A DNA stretch of 64,000 bases from Theocolax elegans (taxonomy: Eukaryota > Arthropoda > Insecta > Hymenoptera > Cerocephalidae): contig CM047429.1 in assembly GCA_026168455.1 (NCBI GenBank), positions 8,211,125 to 8,275,124 on the forward strand. The letters run 5' to 3'. A program made the position numbers and the translations under genes. Shown in pieces: positions 36,377-50,200 of the stretch. Below the pieces are notes generated by a model. It was not told the origin of the DNA and searched no databases. It was given only the letters and a program-made list of their open reading frames with translations. Positions within the stretch are counted from its first letter, which is position 1. Every line of letters begins with the position of its first letter.

Positions 36377-39300
36377 CGTTTACTGGTCAGTGAACATGTG
36401 AAACAGCCTAAATTTGAAACAAATTATCACTTCCCTGAGTCGATATTCTGATTTACGGGTGACCTGCAGGTGATCTTTCTACCGTTCACTTGAAATTATA
36501 TGTGCCATTCCGTTTAAATTTATGAAAAATGTCACTCACTGGCGAGGACATTTGGCTGATCTAGCTGACCTCGGTTCATTTTCACATCGGCTACTGGAAA
36601 TCAATATGCTAATTCCCTTAGAATTTATGATATTGATCGCTCTTCCAGGTGACTCCCACGAAGTGATCGTTGTGACTTCCAGGTCATCTTCACATCGTCA
36701 ACTGGTTATTATGTATTTCATTCCCCTTGAATTTGATAAAATTTTCACTTAATAGAGTTGTTATTCGAATGTTTAGGTGACCTCCATGTCATGTTGTCAT
36801 TGTTTACAGGATATTTTATATTCCATTCCGCTTGAATTTTAGAAAATATGTCACTTCTATGGAGATGTCAACCAGCTGGTCAGAGTGACTTCCAGTTCAT
36901 CTACATATCATCAACTGGAAATTTGATATGCAATTCTGCCAAAATTTGATAAAAATGTCACTTCCTGTAGACGACGTCCAAGTGGTAAGTACAAGCTCCA
37001 AGTTATCTTCATAACGTTTACTGGTAAGTCTACATGCGTAGTACGCCTGAATTTGAAACAAATTATCACTTCCCTTAGTCGATATTCTGATTTACGGGTG
37101 ACCTGCAGGTGATCTTTCAACCGTTCACTTGAAATTATATGTGTCATTCCGTTTATATTTATGAAAAATGTCACTCACTGGTGACGACATTTGGTTGTTC
37201 TAGGAGACCTCCGGTTTATTTGCACATCGCCTTCTGGAAATTCAATATGCTAATTCCCTTAAATTTATAATATATATCGCTCTTCCAGGTGACTCCCACG
37301 AAGTGATCGTTGTGACTTCCAGGTCATCTTCACATCGTCAACTGGTTATTATGTATTTCATTCCTCTTGAATTTGATAAAATTGTCACTTAATAGAGTTG
37401 TTTTTCGAATGTTTAGGGTGACCTCTATGTCATGTTGTCATTGTTTACAGGATATTTTATATTCCATTCCGCTTGAATTTTTGAAAATATGTCACTTTAT
37501 GGAGATGTCAACCAGCTGGTCCGAGTGACTTCCAGTTCATCTACATATCATCAACTGGAAATTTGATATGCAATTCTGCCAAAATTTGATAAAAATGTCA
37601 CTTCCTGTAGACGACGTCCAAGTGGTCAGTACAAGCTCCAAGTTATCTTCATAACATTTACTGGTAAGTCTACATGCGTAGTACGCCTGAATTTGAAACA
37701 AATTATCACTTCCCTTAGTCGATATTCTGATTTACTGGGTGACCTGCAGGTGATCTTTCTACCGTTCACTTGAAATTATATGTGTCATTCCGTTTATATT
37801 TATGAAAAATGTCACTCACTGGTGACGACATTTGGTTGTTCTAGGAGACCTCCGGTTTATTTGCACATCGCCTTCTGGAAATTCAATATGCCAATTCCCT
37901 TAAATTTATAATATATATCGCTCTTCCAGGTGACTCCCACGAAGTGATCGTTGTGACTTCCAGGTCATCTTCACATCGTCAACTGGTTATTATGTATTTC
38001 ATTCCTCTTGAATTTGATAAAATTGTCACTTAATAGAGTTGTTATTCGAATGTTTAGGGTGACCTCCATGTCATGTTGTTATTGTTTACAGGACAGTTTA
38101 TATTCCATTCCGCTTGAACTTTAGAAAATATGTCACTTCATGGCGATGTCAATAAGCTGGTCAGAGTGACTTCCAGTTCATCTACATATCATCAACTGGA
38201 AATTTAATATGGAATTCTGCCAAAATTTGATAAAAATGTCACTTCCTGTAGACGACGTCCAACTGGTAAGGACAAGCTCCAAGTTATCTTCATAACGTTT
38301 AATGGTAAGTCTACAAGCGTAGACACCTGAATTTAAAACAAATTATCACTTCCCGTAGTCGATATTCTGATTTACGGCTGACCTGCAGGTGACCTTTCTA
38401 CCGTTCGCTTGAAATTATATGTGCCATTCCGTTTAAAGTTATGAAAAATGTCATTCACTGGTGAGGACAATTGGCTGATCTAGCTGACCTCCGGTTCATT
38501 TTCACATAGACTACTGGAAATTCAATATGCTAATTCCCTCAAATTTACGATATTGATCGCTCTTCCTGAATACTACCATAAAATGTTCCTTCTGACTTCC
38601 AAGTCATGTTCACATCGTCAACTTTAAATTTTATATGCAATTCTGCAAAAATTTGATAAAAATGTCACTTCCTGTAGACGACGTCCAACTGGTAAGGACA
38701 AGCTCCAAGTTATCTTCATAACGTTTACTGGTAAGTCTACATGCGTAGACACCTGAATTTAAAACAAATTATCACTTCCCGTAGTCGATATTCTGATTTA
38801 CGGCTGACCTGCAGGTGACCTTTCTACCGTTCGCTTGAAATTATATGTGCCATTCCGTTTAAAGTTATGAAAAATGTCATTCACTGGTGAGGACAATTGG
38901 CTGATCTAGCTGACCTCCGGTTCATTTTCACATAGACTACTGGAAATTCAATATGCTAATTCCCTCAAATTTACGATATTGATCGCTCTTCCTGAATACT
39001 ACCATAAAATGTTCCTTCTGACTTCCAAGTCATGTTCACATCGTCAACTTTTAATTTTATATGCAATTCTGCAAAAATTTGATAAAAATGTCACTTCCTG
39101 TAGACGACGTCCAACTGGTAAGGACAAGCTCCAAGTTATCTTCATAACGTTTACTGGTAAGTCTACATGCGTAGACACCTGAATTTAAAACAAATTATGA
39201 CTTCCCTTAGTCGATATTCTGATTTACGGGTGACCTGCAGGTGATCTGTCTACCGTTCACCTGAAATTGTATGTGCCATTCCGTTAATATTTATGAAAAA

Positions 39301-42300
39301 AGTCACTCGCTGCTGATGACATTTGGTTGTCCGAGGGGAACTACGGTTCACTTTCATATCGCCTACTGGAAATTCAATATGCCAAATCCCTTGAATTTAT
39401 GATATTGATCGCTCCTCCAGGTGACTCCCACGAAGTGATCGTTGTGACTTCCAGGTCATCTTCACATCGTCAACTTGTTATTATGTATTTCATTCCCCTT
39501 GAATTTGATAAAATTTTCACTTAATAGAGTTGTTATTCGAATGTTTAGGGTGACCTCCATGTCATGTTGTTATTGTTTACAGGGCATTTTATATTCCATT
39601 TCGCTTGAACTTTAGAAAGTATGTCACTTCATGGAGATGTCAATAAGCTGGTCAGAGTGACTTCCAGTTCATCTACATATCATCAACTGGAAATTTAATA
39701 TGCAATTCTGCCAAAATTTGATAAAAATGTCACTTCCTGTAGACGTCGTCCAACTGGTAAGGACAAGCTCCAAGTTATCTTCATAACGTTTACTGGTAAG
39801 TCTACATGCGTAGACACCTGAATTTAAAACAAATTATCACTTCCCTTAGTCGATATATCTGATTTACGGGTGACCTGCAGGTGACCTTTCTACCGTTCAC
39901 TTGAAATTATATGTGCCATTCCGTTTAAAGTTATGAAAAATGTCACTCACTGGTGACGACATTTGGTTGTTCTAGGAGACCTCCGGTTTATTTGCACATC
40001 GCCTTCTGGAAATTCAATATGCCAATTCCCTTAAATTTATAATATATATCGCTCTTCCAGGTGACTCCCACGAAGTGATCGTTGTGACTTCCAGGTCATC
40101 TTCACATCGTCAACTGGTTATTATGTATTTCATTCCTCTTGAATTTGATAAAATTGTCACTTAATAGAGTTGTTATTCGAATGTTTAGGGTGACCTCCAT
40201 GTCATGTTGTTATTGTTTACAGGACAGTTTATATTCCATTCCGCTTGAACTTTAGAAAATATGTCACTTCATGGCGATGTCAATAAGCTGGTCAGAGTGA
40301 CTTCCAGTTCATCTACATATCATCAACTGGAAATTTAATATGGAATTCTGCCAAAATTTGATAAAAATGTCACTTCCTGTAGACGACGTCCAACTGGTAA
40401 GGACAAGCTCCAAGTTATCTTCATAACGTTTAATGGTAAGTCTACAAGCGTAGACACCTGAATTTAAAACAAATTATCACTTCCCGTAGTCGATATTCTG
40501 ATTTACGGCTGACCTGCAGGTGACCTTTCTACCGTTCGCTTGAAATTATATGTGCCATTCCGTTTAAAGTTATGAAAAATGTCATTCACTGGTGAGGACA
40601 ATTGGCTGATCTAGCTGACCTCCGGTTCATTTTCACATAGACTACTGGAAATTCAATATGCTAATTCCCTCAAATTTACGATATTGATCGCTCTTCCTGA
40701 ATACTACCATAAAATGTTCCTTCTGACTTCCAAGTCATGTTCACATCGTCAACTTTAAATTTTATATGCAATTCTGCAAAAATTTGATAAAAATGTCACT
40801 TCCTGTAGACGACGTCCAACTGGTAAGGACAAGCTCCAAGTTATCTTCATAACGTTTACTGGTAAGTCTACATGCGTAGACACCTGAATTTAAAACAAAT
40901 TATCACTTCCCGTAGTCGATATTCTGATTTACGGCTGACCTGCAGGTGACCTTTCTACCGTTCGCTTGAAATTATATGTGCCATTCCGTTTAAAGTTATG
41001 AAAAATGTCATTCACTGGTGAGGACAATTGGCTGATCTAGCTGACCTCCGGTTCATTTTCACATAGACTACTGGAAATTCAATATGCTAATTCCCTCAAA
41101 TTTACGATATTGATCGCTCTTCCTGAATACTACCATAAAATGTTCCTTCTGACTTCCAAGTCATGTTCACATCGTCAACTTTAAATTTTATATGCAATTC
41201 TGCAAAAATTTGATAAAAATGTCACTTCCTGTAGACGACGTCCAACTGGTAAGGACAAGCTCCAAGTTATCTTCATAACGTTTACTGGTAAGTCTACATG
41301 CGTAGACACCTGAATTTAAAACAAATTATGACTTCCCTTAGTCGATATTCTGATTTACGGGTGACCTGCAGGTGATCTGTCTACCGTTCACCTGAAATTG
41401 TATGTGCCATTCCGTTAATATTTATGAAAAAAGTCACTCGCTGCTGATGACATTTGGTTGTCCGAGGGGAACTACGGTTCACTTTCATATCGCCTACTGG
41501 AAATTCAATATGCCAAATCCCTTGAATTTATGATATTGATCGCTCCTCCAGGTGACTCCCACGAAGTGATCGTTGTGACTTCCAGGTCATCTTCACATCG
41601 TCAACTTGTTATTATGTATTTCATTCCCCTTGAATTTGATAAAATTTTCACTTAATAGAGTTGTTATTCGAATGTTTAGGGTGACCTCCATGTCATGTTG
41701 TTATTGTTTACAGGGCATTTTATATTCCATTTCGCTTGAACTTTAGAAAGTATGTCACTTCATGGAGATGTCAATAAGCTGGTCAGAGTGACTTCCAGTT
41801 CATCTACATATCATCAACTGGAAATTTAATATGCAATTCTGCCAAAATTTGATAAAAATGTCACTTCCTGTAGACGTCGTCCAACTGGTAAGGACAAGCT
41901 CCAAGTTATCTTCATAACGTTTACTGGTAAGTCTACATGCGTAGACACCTGAATTTAAAACAAATTATCACTTCCCTTAGTCGATATATCTGATTTACGG
42001 GTGACCTGCAGGTGACCTTTCTACCGTTCACTTGAAATTATATGTGCCATTCCGTTTAAAGTTATGAAAAATGTCATTCACTGGTGAGGACATTTGGTTG
42101 TCCGAGGGGAACTCCGGTTCATTTTCACATAGTCTACTGGAAATTCAATATGCTAATTCCTTTAAATTTATAATATATATCGCTCTTCCTGAAGACAACC
42201 ATAAAATGTTCATTGTAACTTCCAGGTCATCTTCACATCGTCAACTGGAAATATTATATGCAATTCTGCCTGAATTTGATAGAAATATCACTTCCTGTAG

Positions 42301-42423
42301 AAGACGTCCAAGTGGTCCGGACAAGCTCCGAGTTATCTTCATATTGTTTTCTGGTAAGTCTACATGCGTAGGCGCGTGAATTTGAAACAAATGATCACTT
42401 CCCTGTGTCGTTATTCTGATTTA
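36377..42423. repeat. Hexameric higher-order satellite array, part 2
   Basis: Same satellite. The A-subunit landmark falls at 36957, 37597, 38238, 38664, 39090, 39729, 40369, 40795, 41221 and 41860, that is, units of 640, 641, 426, 426, 639, 640, 426, 426 and 639 bp. A super-unit of 6+4+4+6 subunits, 2131 bp, is therefore repeated in tandem, with diagnostic variants (TTTAATGG, GACGTCGTCC, GATATATCTG) recurring at the same offset. Confidence 0.95.
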
Positions 42424-42849
42424 CAACATATCTCTATCTCTCTCGGCTTCGCGCGCGCACGCGGTGATCGGTGCCGTCGGCAGTTTGCCGATATTCTTAC
42501 GGTGTCGCCACGGGACGGTGTATCTGATAGATATACACGGGCTACCACGATGTCGTCAGCTGCTTCGCTCGTACCTTGTTCTCGTACACAGTCGGTCCCG
42601 TGCTACGTGTTGTTCTTAACCGCCAATCCTTCCCTTGTATCCGTCATCCTCAACAAACCGAAATATTCCTTTTTATTCTCGCATAAAATCTCATTCGCGA
42701 CTTCCCGGTAATGAGAGTGGCTCGGGCCGGTATATACAACTACCGCAGTCCTAACCTTCACCTGTCATTTTTCTCTATTCATCTCTCTCACACTTACTAT
42801 TTTCACTTACTTCTTTTCCTTAATAATTAAGTGAGGCTTGCCTCACACG
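42424..42849 (-). repeat. Second LTR fragment of the element C family inside the satellite
   Basis: About 426 bp matching the right end of element C's LTR (about 52785-53210), from CAACATATCTC to TTGCCTCACA. The left junction, within satellite TTCTGATTTA, differs from the fragment at 36117, but the right junction and following satellite are the same. At most sites where the two LTRs of element C differ, it agrees with the right one. Confidence 0.9.
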
Positions 42850-43468
42850 TTTACTGGTCAGTGAACATGTGAAACAGCCTAAATTTGAAACAAATTATCA
42901 CTTCCCTGAGTCGATATTCTGATTTACGGGTGACCTGCAGGTGATCTTTCTACCGTTCACTTGAAATTATATGTGCCATTCCGTTTAAATTTATGAAAAA
43001 TGTCACTCACTGGCGAGGACATTTGGCTGATCTAGCTGACCTCCGGTTCATTTTCACATCGGCTACTGGAAATTCAATATGCTAATTCCCTTAAATTTAT
43101 GATATTGATCGCTCTTCCAGGTGACTCCCACGAAGTGATCGTTGTGACTTCCAGGTCATCTTCACATCGTCAACTGGTTATTATGTATTTTATTCCTCTT
43201 GAATTTGATAAAAGTGTCACTTAATAGAGTTGTTATTCGAATGTTTAGGGGACCTCCATGTCATGTTGTGATTGTTTACAGGACATTTTATATTCCATTC
43301 CGCTTGAATTTTAGAAATTATGTCACTTCATGGAGACGTCAACCAGGTGGTCAGTGTGACTTCCAGGTCATCTACATATCATCAACTTGAAAAATTTGAT
43401 AAAAATGTCACTTCCTGTATACGACGTCCAAGTGGTAAGGACTAGCTCCAAGTTATCTTCATAACGTT
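42850..43468. repeat. Satellite array, part 3 (between LTR fragment and element C)
   Basis: About one unit of the same satellite, slightly more diverged, ending TTCATAACGTT where element C is inserted. The last CGTT (43465-43468) is the left target-site copy. Confidence 0.95.
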
Positions 43469-45011
43469 TGTGACGTTGCACTTTTGATTCTTAACGAGTT
43501 GTTCCCGTAGTGCAACGTGTCACTATGGCTTACGACAAATAAATAATAATGATTAATCAAGAACAATTACCCGGTAACGAATTGAGTTATTGGGCGCCAG
43601 TTGCCGGTAAAACTAACGACAAGCCGATTCAGGGTCGCGGGCTCCACGTTGCCATCACGGGAAAGATGGCGGAACCACGTTGTAGGGAATTGTGTAATAT
43701 TCTCGGGTTATAAAATCAGTCACTTAATTTCACATAGCAATTATCAAAACTTTAATTATTACCACTTTCAGATACAACAAATACAAACGCATACAGCAAT
43801 CCCGCTGATTTATTGTTCAATACTTTATCTATGCGCAACTCAGTAAATCGTCCTCAAGCGCAAAAGGAAAAGTAATAATAAAGTCGGAAAATATAATAAT
43901 AAATTAATCGGTTTTCGCGCGGCTATTCTATTTTACAATTTCGCGGAACGTCCTTCAATCTCACTCTCATACCTTACAATACGCCGTACTTCCTCACTCA
44001 CCGCAGTTCGAGAACTCTCCTTTATATGAATTAATTGTCTCTTTCCTGATTCGATATCTATCTCTGGTATTTTGGGTGTTTCTCGCTCCAACTGGTCGTT
44101 CAATAGCTAGCTTATCGCCTCAATACTTCGACTTTCTTAAATCTCAGCGGATCCCAAAATGGCTACTTCGATATTGTTCCTGGCTCAACACGTCTACTCA
44201 ATACGGCGGTTGGGGAAGGAGTCTCGTCCTTCTTCTCCGATTCGTATTATCCGCTACCGATAGTGGAGCTAGTTGTTCTCCCTTTCCGCTATCATATCCG
44301 CCAGATCGGTGGTAGTAGACATACCGATAATCGTCCGTAACGCCACCTATTTTCCTTCCAAATCCGCTAGTGTACGTTCGTCAATTCACCTTATCCGCTA
44401 TCTATACGTATTCGCCAACGCCTCCACCAATGCACCGGGACAGCTGTCTATCTCCTTTCCTCTTACATTGGTACGTATGAACATCGGACCGTTCGTAGTC
44501 GTTCCCCCTCTGGCGCACCGCTCTCACCTATACTCGACGTGCGCGTGCAGTGTGCGCGCCGTCACTCTCTTACTCGACGCACGCGGTCAACATATCTCTA
44601 TCTCTCTCGGCTTCGCGCGCGCACGCGGTGATCGGTGCCGTCGGCAGTTTGCCGATATTCTTACGGTGTCGCCACGGGACGATGTATCTGATAGATATAC
44701 TCGGGCTACCACGATGTCGTCAGCTGCTTCGCTCGTACCTTGTTCTCGTACACAGTCGGTCCCGTGCTACGTGTTGTTCTTAACCGCCAATCCTTCCCTT
44801 GTATCCGTCATCCTCAACAAACCGAAATATTCCTTTTTATTCTCGCATAAAATGTCATTCGCGACTTCCCGGTAATGAGAGTGGCTCGGGACGGTATATA
44901 CAACTACCGCAGTCCTAACCTTCACCTGTCACTTTTCTCTATTCATCTCTCTCACACTTACTATTTTCACTTACTTCTTTTCCTTTATAATTAAGTGAGG
45001 CTTGCCTCACA
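43469..45011 (-). repeat. 3' LTR of element C
   Basis: Starts TGTGACG and ends CTCACA on the plus strand. Aligned by eye against 51668-53210 I count about 25 substitutions and no indels, roughly 1.6 percent. The open frame at 44273-44875 is matched in the other LTR and looks incidental. Confidence 0.95.
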
Positions 45012-45023
45012 ATACCCCCCTCC
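45012..45023 (-). promoter_or_regulatory. Polypurine tract of element C
   Basis: Minus-strand GGAGGGGGGTAT immediately before the 3' LTR, identical in form to element A. Confidence 0.8.
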
Positions 45024-45402
45024 TAAGTCAGGACACTCCCTGAAAGGATGAGTGGACTGCACTTATTCACAAACCGGCCTAAGCTAATCTCATTACCTGG
45101 AATTTTCATAACCCATACTAACATCAAATCATACTTCTGCCCTTTTTTAACATACATTATAAGAAAAAATTAAACTTCTCAATTATCATGTAATATTATT
45201 AAAAATAAAAATAAATATATTCGTTTACCACAAGATACTCACTACTTCTCCTCTCTTCATCTGCAGGATCGGTGGTCTGGAAACAAGGCTACTTATCCTC
45301 TAAACATCCGCTACTTATCCTTTAAACATCCGCTACTTCCTCTAAACATCTGCTACTTATCTTCTAAATATCCGTTAATCCTACTCTATCGCTAACAATC
45401 TT
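45024..45402 (-). other. 3' untranslated region of element C
   Basis: Non-coding. It contains four copies of a 20-22-bp unit (CTACTTATCCTCTAAACATC-type) at about 45289-45375. Confidence 0.6.
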
Positions 45403-47267
45403 TTATTGGTGTGAGTCCTTAAATATGGACTTCACCACCGCATCTCTCGCTTCCGGTGACCAATCCTTGATCGCCTCAATCAACTGTAAGGCCTGTGTCA
45501 GTTGGGGCGTCGGAGAGGAGGGAGGTAGGTTCCATGTCGACGAGGATGTTTGTGGGACCCAGGGATGAGGATGAGGTGTTGTCGTCCACGGGTCTATAAT
45601 GGGAGAAGGAATTAAAGGAACCGTCTCGGCCCAGTTTCCTACAGTTGGGATTGGTCGGGGCTCCTGTGTCCGTAGTCCTGGTGGACAGAGGCTCTCTCCC
45701 GAAGTTGATCCGCCTTGTGCGCTTCCCCCATATGACTCGGGAAACTGTTCCCTCAAGTACCTCTCGTGGGCCTCCTTGCATCGAGGGCAGCTACGGAGGG
45801 TGACCCCTCTCCTTCCACAATTGTGTCTGCTGTCGAAGGGTTCGGACACGACAATCTTGAGTGTCCTGGTCGCCAACATCCGAAGCACGTCTTGAATGGA
45901 GGGTCGACTAACGGATCGATCGGGACTGGCGTTAGCCCTCCGAACATAATCCCTTTCCTTGGACAGGCTTGGGGTCTAGGCACAATTATGGGTTGGGGAG
46001 GTGGTTCCCACCTTGATACTTTCTTTGGGACTATCTCCGGTTTACCTCCCTCAGAAAGGTTGTCCTCGGTCGTTTGGCTATTCTTACTTGCTCTTCCTCT
46101 ACCTCTCCACCGGTACTCGCTAATCTCCATTTCCTTTTCGTTCTTCGCTATTTGCTTCCTCAAAGCCTCAGTTGCTTCCTGTAGCATTCTTTCCTTTTCC
46201 TCTAAATCTCGTTTCCTTCTCTTCTTTTCCAGTTCCTCTCTTGCTCTTTTTTCTTTCTCCTGCTGTTCTTTTTCCTGTCGTTCTCTTTCTTGTTGATATT
46301 TCTCTCTCCGATCCAACCACTCTTTCTCTCTTTTTTCTCTGTCCAACTCCTTTCGTTCCTTTTCCTTACACTTTGCCTCTTTCTCTGCTCTTTCCTTTTC
46401 CAGTCTTTCCTTTTCACAATTCTTTATTACACTCCTCCTTTCTTCTCTTTCAGGTCGTCCTCTTCGCACTTCTTCTCCCTCATCTTCATTCCTTAATCTA
46501 ATTCCTCTTCCAAAGACTACTCCACCAATATTTATCCGCACAAAACCTCTATTTTCTATACTTGTTTCCGCTACTGCTTTTTCATCTCTTTTATCTTCCT
46601 CTGATTCTACTTTATTTTCTTCATTTTTACTTTGTCGAATTTCTATCTTCTTCCTACATTCTTCACGTCCAACATTCATTTTCTTAATTTTATCTACTTC
46701 GATTATATCTTCTTCACTCCTATCTTCCACCGACTTCTTCTTTCCTTCAATATTAGTTTGACCCAACGTTGAATACTTTTTCTTGGATTTGTTTCGTTTA
46801 GATTTACCATCCTCATTCCGAGTCATGTTATCATCTCTCACGGTTTTGTCCGAAATTTCTTCATTTTGCCTGATCTCTGTAAGTAGTGTGTCAATTGCTA
46901 CTGACAGAGCAGGTATTCGTTGATAGTAATTTTCTTCTTCTTCCTTCCAGGACTCTACAGCGCGTTCGTCGACTGTAACTGGACGTAACTCTATCTTTTG
47001 ATAGGTCGCCTCGGTGTTTCCACTCTTCTCGCTTTCTTCTGTAGAGCCTTTCTTCTTCATCATCTCTATTTTTTTGTTTGAATGTTTTCCGCTACTTCTT
47101 AATTCCCCTTCTGATGTCCTAGAAGGTTCTATGTATTTTTTCTTTTTATTTTCTACTACTTCATTCGACAAACCATATTTCTCATCTATTATTTCCTCAT
47201 TCCTCAATATTTCTTCTTTCAATTTTTCTTTTGTTTGCTCTGGTACTTTTGTTTGGTTTAAATTCAT
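45403..47267 (-). pseudogene. Fusion ORF: pol N-terminus joined in frame to third ORF (element C)
   Basis: The 504-codon frame (47267-45753) starts with the charged pol linker and enters the protease at ENRGFVRINIGGVVF (near 46540), as in element A. It then passes directly (about 46513) into the E/K/R-rich helix and the CFGCWRPGHSRLSC knuckle of the third ORF. The protease active site, RT, RNase H and integrase are absent. A frameshift near 45850 moves the rest (RHNCGRRG..CPRC, proline-rich tail, C-terminal helix) into another frame ending at 45403. The second knuckle has lost its first cysteine (RHNC where element A has CYNC). The junction itself keeps the frame open. Confidence 0.75.
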
Positions 47268-47290
47268 TTGTGGCTTCTTATCTTCTTTGT

Positions 47291-50200
47291 CTAATTGTTT
47301 AATTGCTGTCCTGGGCCCTGGGTAAGCTGTAGCTGCGAGGACACGGGGCCCGTCTGTCCTCCAGCATTGCCGTTTCCCATTGCTTGTCTCCAGTGTTCAC
47401 AATCAGGACAGTTGGATAGAGTTACACCCATTTTCCCACACGCTTGGCAGTATTGCCTCATATCTGCCAATCTGGCCGGACATGTTGTCGTTCTGTGTCC
47501 AGTTTGGCGACAATAATAGCATGTGATGTTCGGGCATTCGGCTGCACGATGCCCTACCTGATTGCAATGGAAGCATGCTCCCACGAAGGTACCTGTCAAT
47601 TGTGCCTGTGTCCTTGGGGGTGGCACTGACATGATTCGCGGTTTTGCTCCATTATTAATCTGGGGTGCAATCGTTGTAAACCTAGGTTCGCCTCCAGTCT
47701 GCCATTGTCTAGGATTTCCGCTAAAACTTCTATTATTATATCCAATATTCCTTTTTTCGTAATTTATTCGGCCACTAGTGTAATTATTTCTATTATTATT
47801 ATTAATAATATTTCCGCTATTAAATTCTCTTCTATCGTTATTGGGTTTTGACCAATTTGTCCAATTTTGTTTATTAGGCTGTAACGGAGGTGTTGAAATT
47901 TCCGCTATTACTCCTTGTTGTGGTACCATTACCTTTGCGTCTATCTCTTTAACTCTACCGGTATTCTTCTTCGCTTCTTTTATATTTCTTTTTCCTTTAC
48001 CGCTATTTTTCTCTATCGCACAACTTTCATAATTGACCTCTTTCATATTTTCGTCTATTACCGCTATTTTTCCCGGTTTAGTATATTCAGGGGCGGCTGC
48101 ATCTGGAATTTTTGAATTTTCTAAAGGTGGTGGGGGTTTAAATCTCTTGTCTAACTCTACTTGATCTTCGTCTCTTCTACCATATTTCTCTAACTTGGAA
48201 TAATCTTTTATTTTCTTATTTTCCATGTATCTTCTGTAATCTGGTTTAAGATTGCGATATACTACTTCAATTTGTCTTTTTATAGACGGAGCTTTCCTAA
48301 AGTGTGCAAAAATATGCTTCATACATCCGATGTAATTTGTGATTGATTAATTTTTTCCTTGGGTACGTTTCCACGCTTCTTCCCATATATCTGTTTCCGA
48401 TAGCTTTTTCATAAATTGGGCTTTGAATGATTTTTCAAAGTCTTTCCATTTTTTCAACTCGTCTTGTATGTCGCTATACCATCTGCTCGCTCTCTTTGTC
48501 AGAATACAGGGTAACCCTTGGAAAAATTGTGAATCTTTCATATAAATGTTTTTCCTGCAATTTTTCAGCCTCATTAGGAATTCGCCTGCGTTATCGCGTT
48601 CTTCGCCTGAGAATGACAAACCCCATCCTTTAAAAATTCTCATTATTCTGTCGCTTTCTGCGAGATCGTATCTTCTTTTATTTTTCTTCGTCTTACTTTT
48701 CTTCTTTGTTTTTGATTTTTTCTTATTCTTTCTTTCTTTATTTTCTTCTTTATCATCATCATCCGAATCCGAACTATTTGAGCTTGTATAATCATCACTA
48801 TCGCTCTCTTCACTACTACTACTACTATCATCACTACTATCATCGTCGCTCTCATCTTTATCGCTATCGCTACATTCGTCACTATCGTCTCTTCCGCTAT
48901 CGTCATGTTTTCTTCTGTCCTTGCGTTTCCTTGAACTTTTCTTTTTACTGTTTTTCTTTCTACTCTTTTTATTTTTCTCATCTGTATATTTTCATTTTGT
49001 GCATCCTCGGTTTTTTCATTATCCTTTTGATTTAATACTTCTTCATTCTTTTGTTTTTCTATTTCTTCTCTAGCCATTTTATCTTCTAATACGTAGTTTG
49101 GCGGGATAGAACCAAGAAGACCAGGTGCTGGAGTATGCAATGGTACGCACTCGCTTTTGTCTTGACTTTCACTGATTGTCTTATTTAAATTAGTTTGATC
49201 GGCTTCGTTGTTTCTTTCACAAATTGGTGTACTATTTACCCGTGCTGCTTTAGCACTTTCTTTTTGTAATTGTACGTATCTAGAAGCTCTGCGACCAATT
49301 TCTAACCTTGTTTGACGTTCTTCTTCTCGCCTAAAATAACTTGTATCGTTTACCCATTGCTTCTCGTAATCATTATCTGGATTGTGTAAATAATTTTGTT
49401 CGTTCACTTCTTCTTCATCATACGTAATTGAGTCTTCAATGTCTGGTCTTAAGTTGTTATTATTCTCCACCATAATTTGTTCTTGCCTAATTAATGCTTC
49501 GTCTCTTCTTTGCATTTCATTTTCTGTGCTTATTTCCTTGCTTCTCCTTCTTGTGTCAAGTTGGGAGTTGTTTTCCCTTTGTATTTCATTTGCGACATTT
49601 GCGATGTTTTGCGACCTTGATGTATTTAAATTACTTAAGGGCTGTACTATCATTGGAGGGAGTGATGAATCTGGACTCATTTGTAGCGACTGTGCTAATC
49701 TCGTATTAGCAGCTACTTGTCTTAAACCTTCAGTTGCAATATTTTCTAATTGTGGTCCGATTGGCAATCCCGGGTCGTACCTGAGGGAAAGATGATCCGT
49801 CACTCTCGTTGATTGTATTGTCCCTGATTGACGTACGGAGATCGATCGTACGTTTGTCGCAAGAAACGAATTTCTCGTTGTTGTATTCGTTTGTGTCGTC
49901 AGTGTCGTCGTTGTTGTTGCTATTACGTCTAGCTGTGTTTGTATGTCCTGTTCTTCACATGTGTTGCTAGGTACTCTATTCTGTATTTCCGTTACCGCTA
50001 ATATATTCTGGCTTTCCTGATCTTGTTTTGTTTGTGCCCGAGTTCTTATATTTTGTGGAATACTTGGTTTTGTAATTTTTTTTTCGTTTTCTTCATTGCT
50101 CCTAGTTTAGCTGCTTCCAATTCTGTTAATTCTGGTTCCACTCTGGTACGTACTAGCCTTTCCGAATAGTTTACTTCGTCAACATATGGGTCCCATGGAA

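Noticed and set aside
24590..42379. Recurring 65-codon ORFs (MSEGNS..) through the satellite
   Set aside because: They appear once per unit in the same place and are broken by indels or stops in many units; they are by-products of the repeat.
44273..44875. 200-codon ORF repeated at 52472-53074
   Set aside because: It lies within both LTRs and shares no recognisable domain; it is open only because the LTR is CG-rich.
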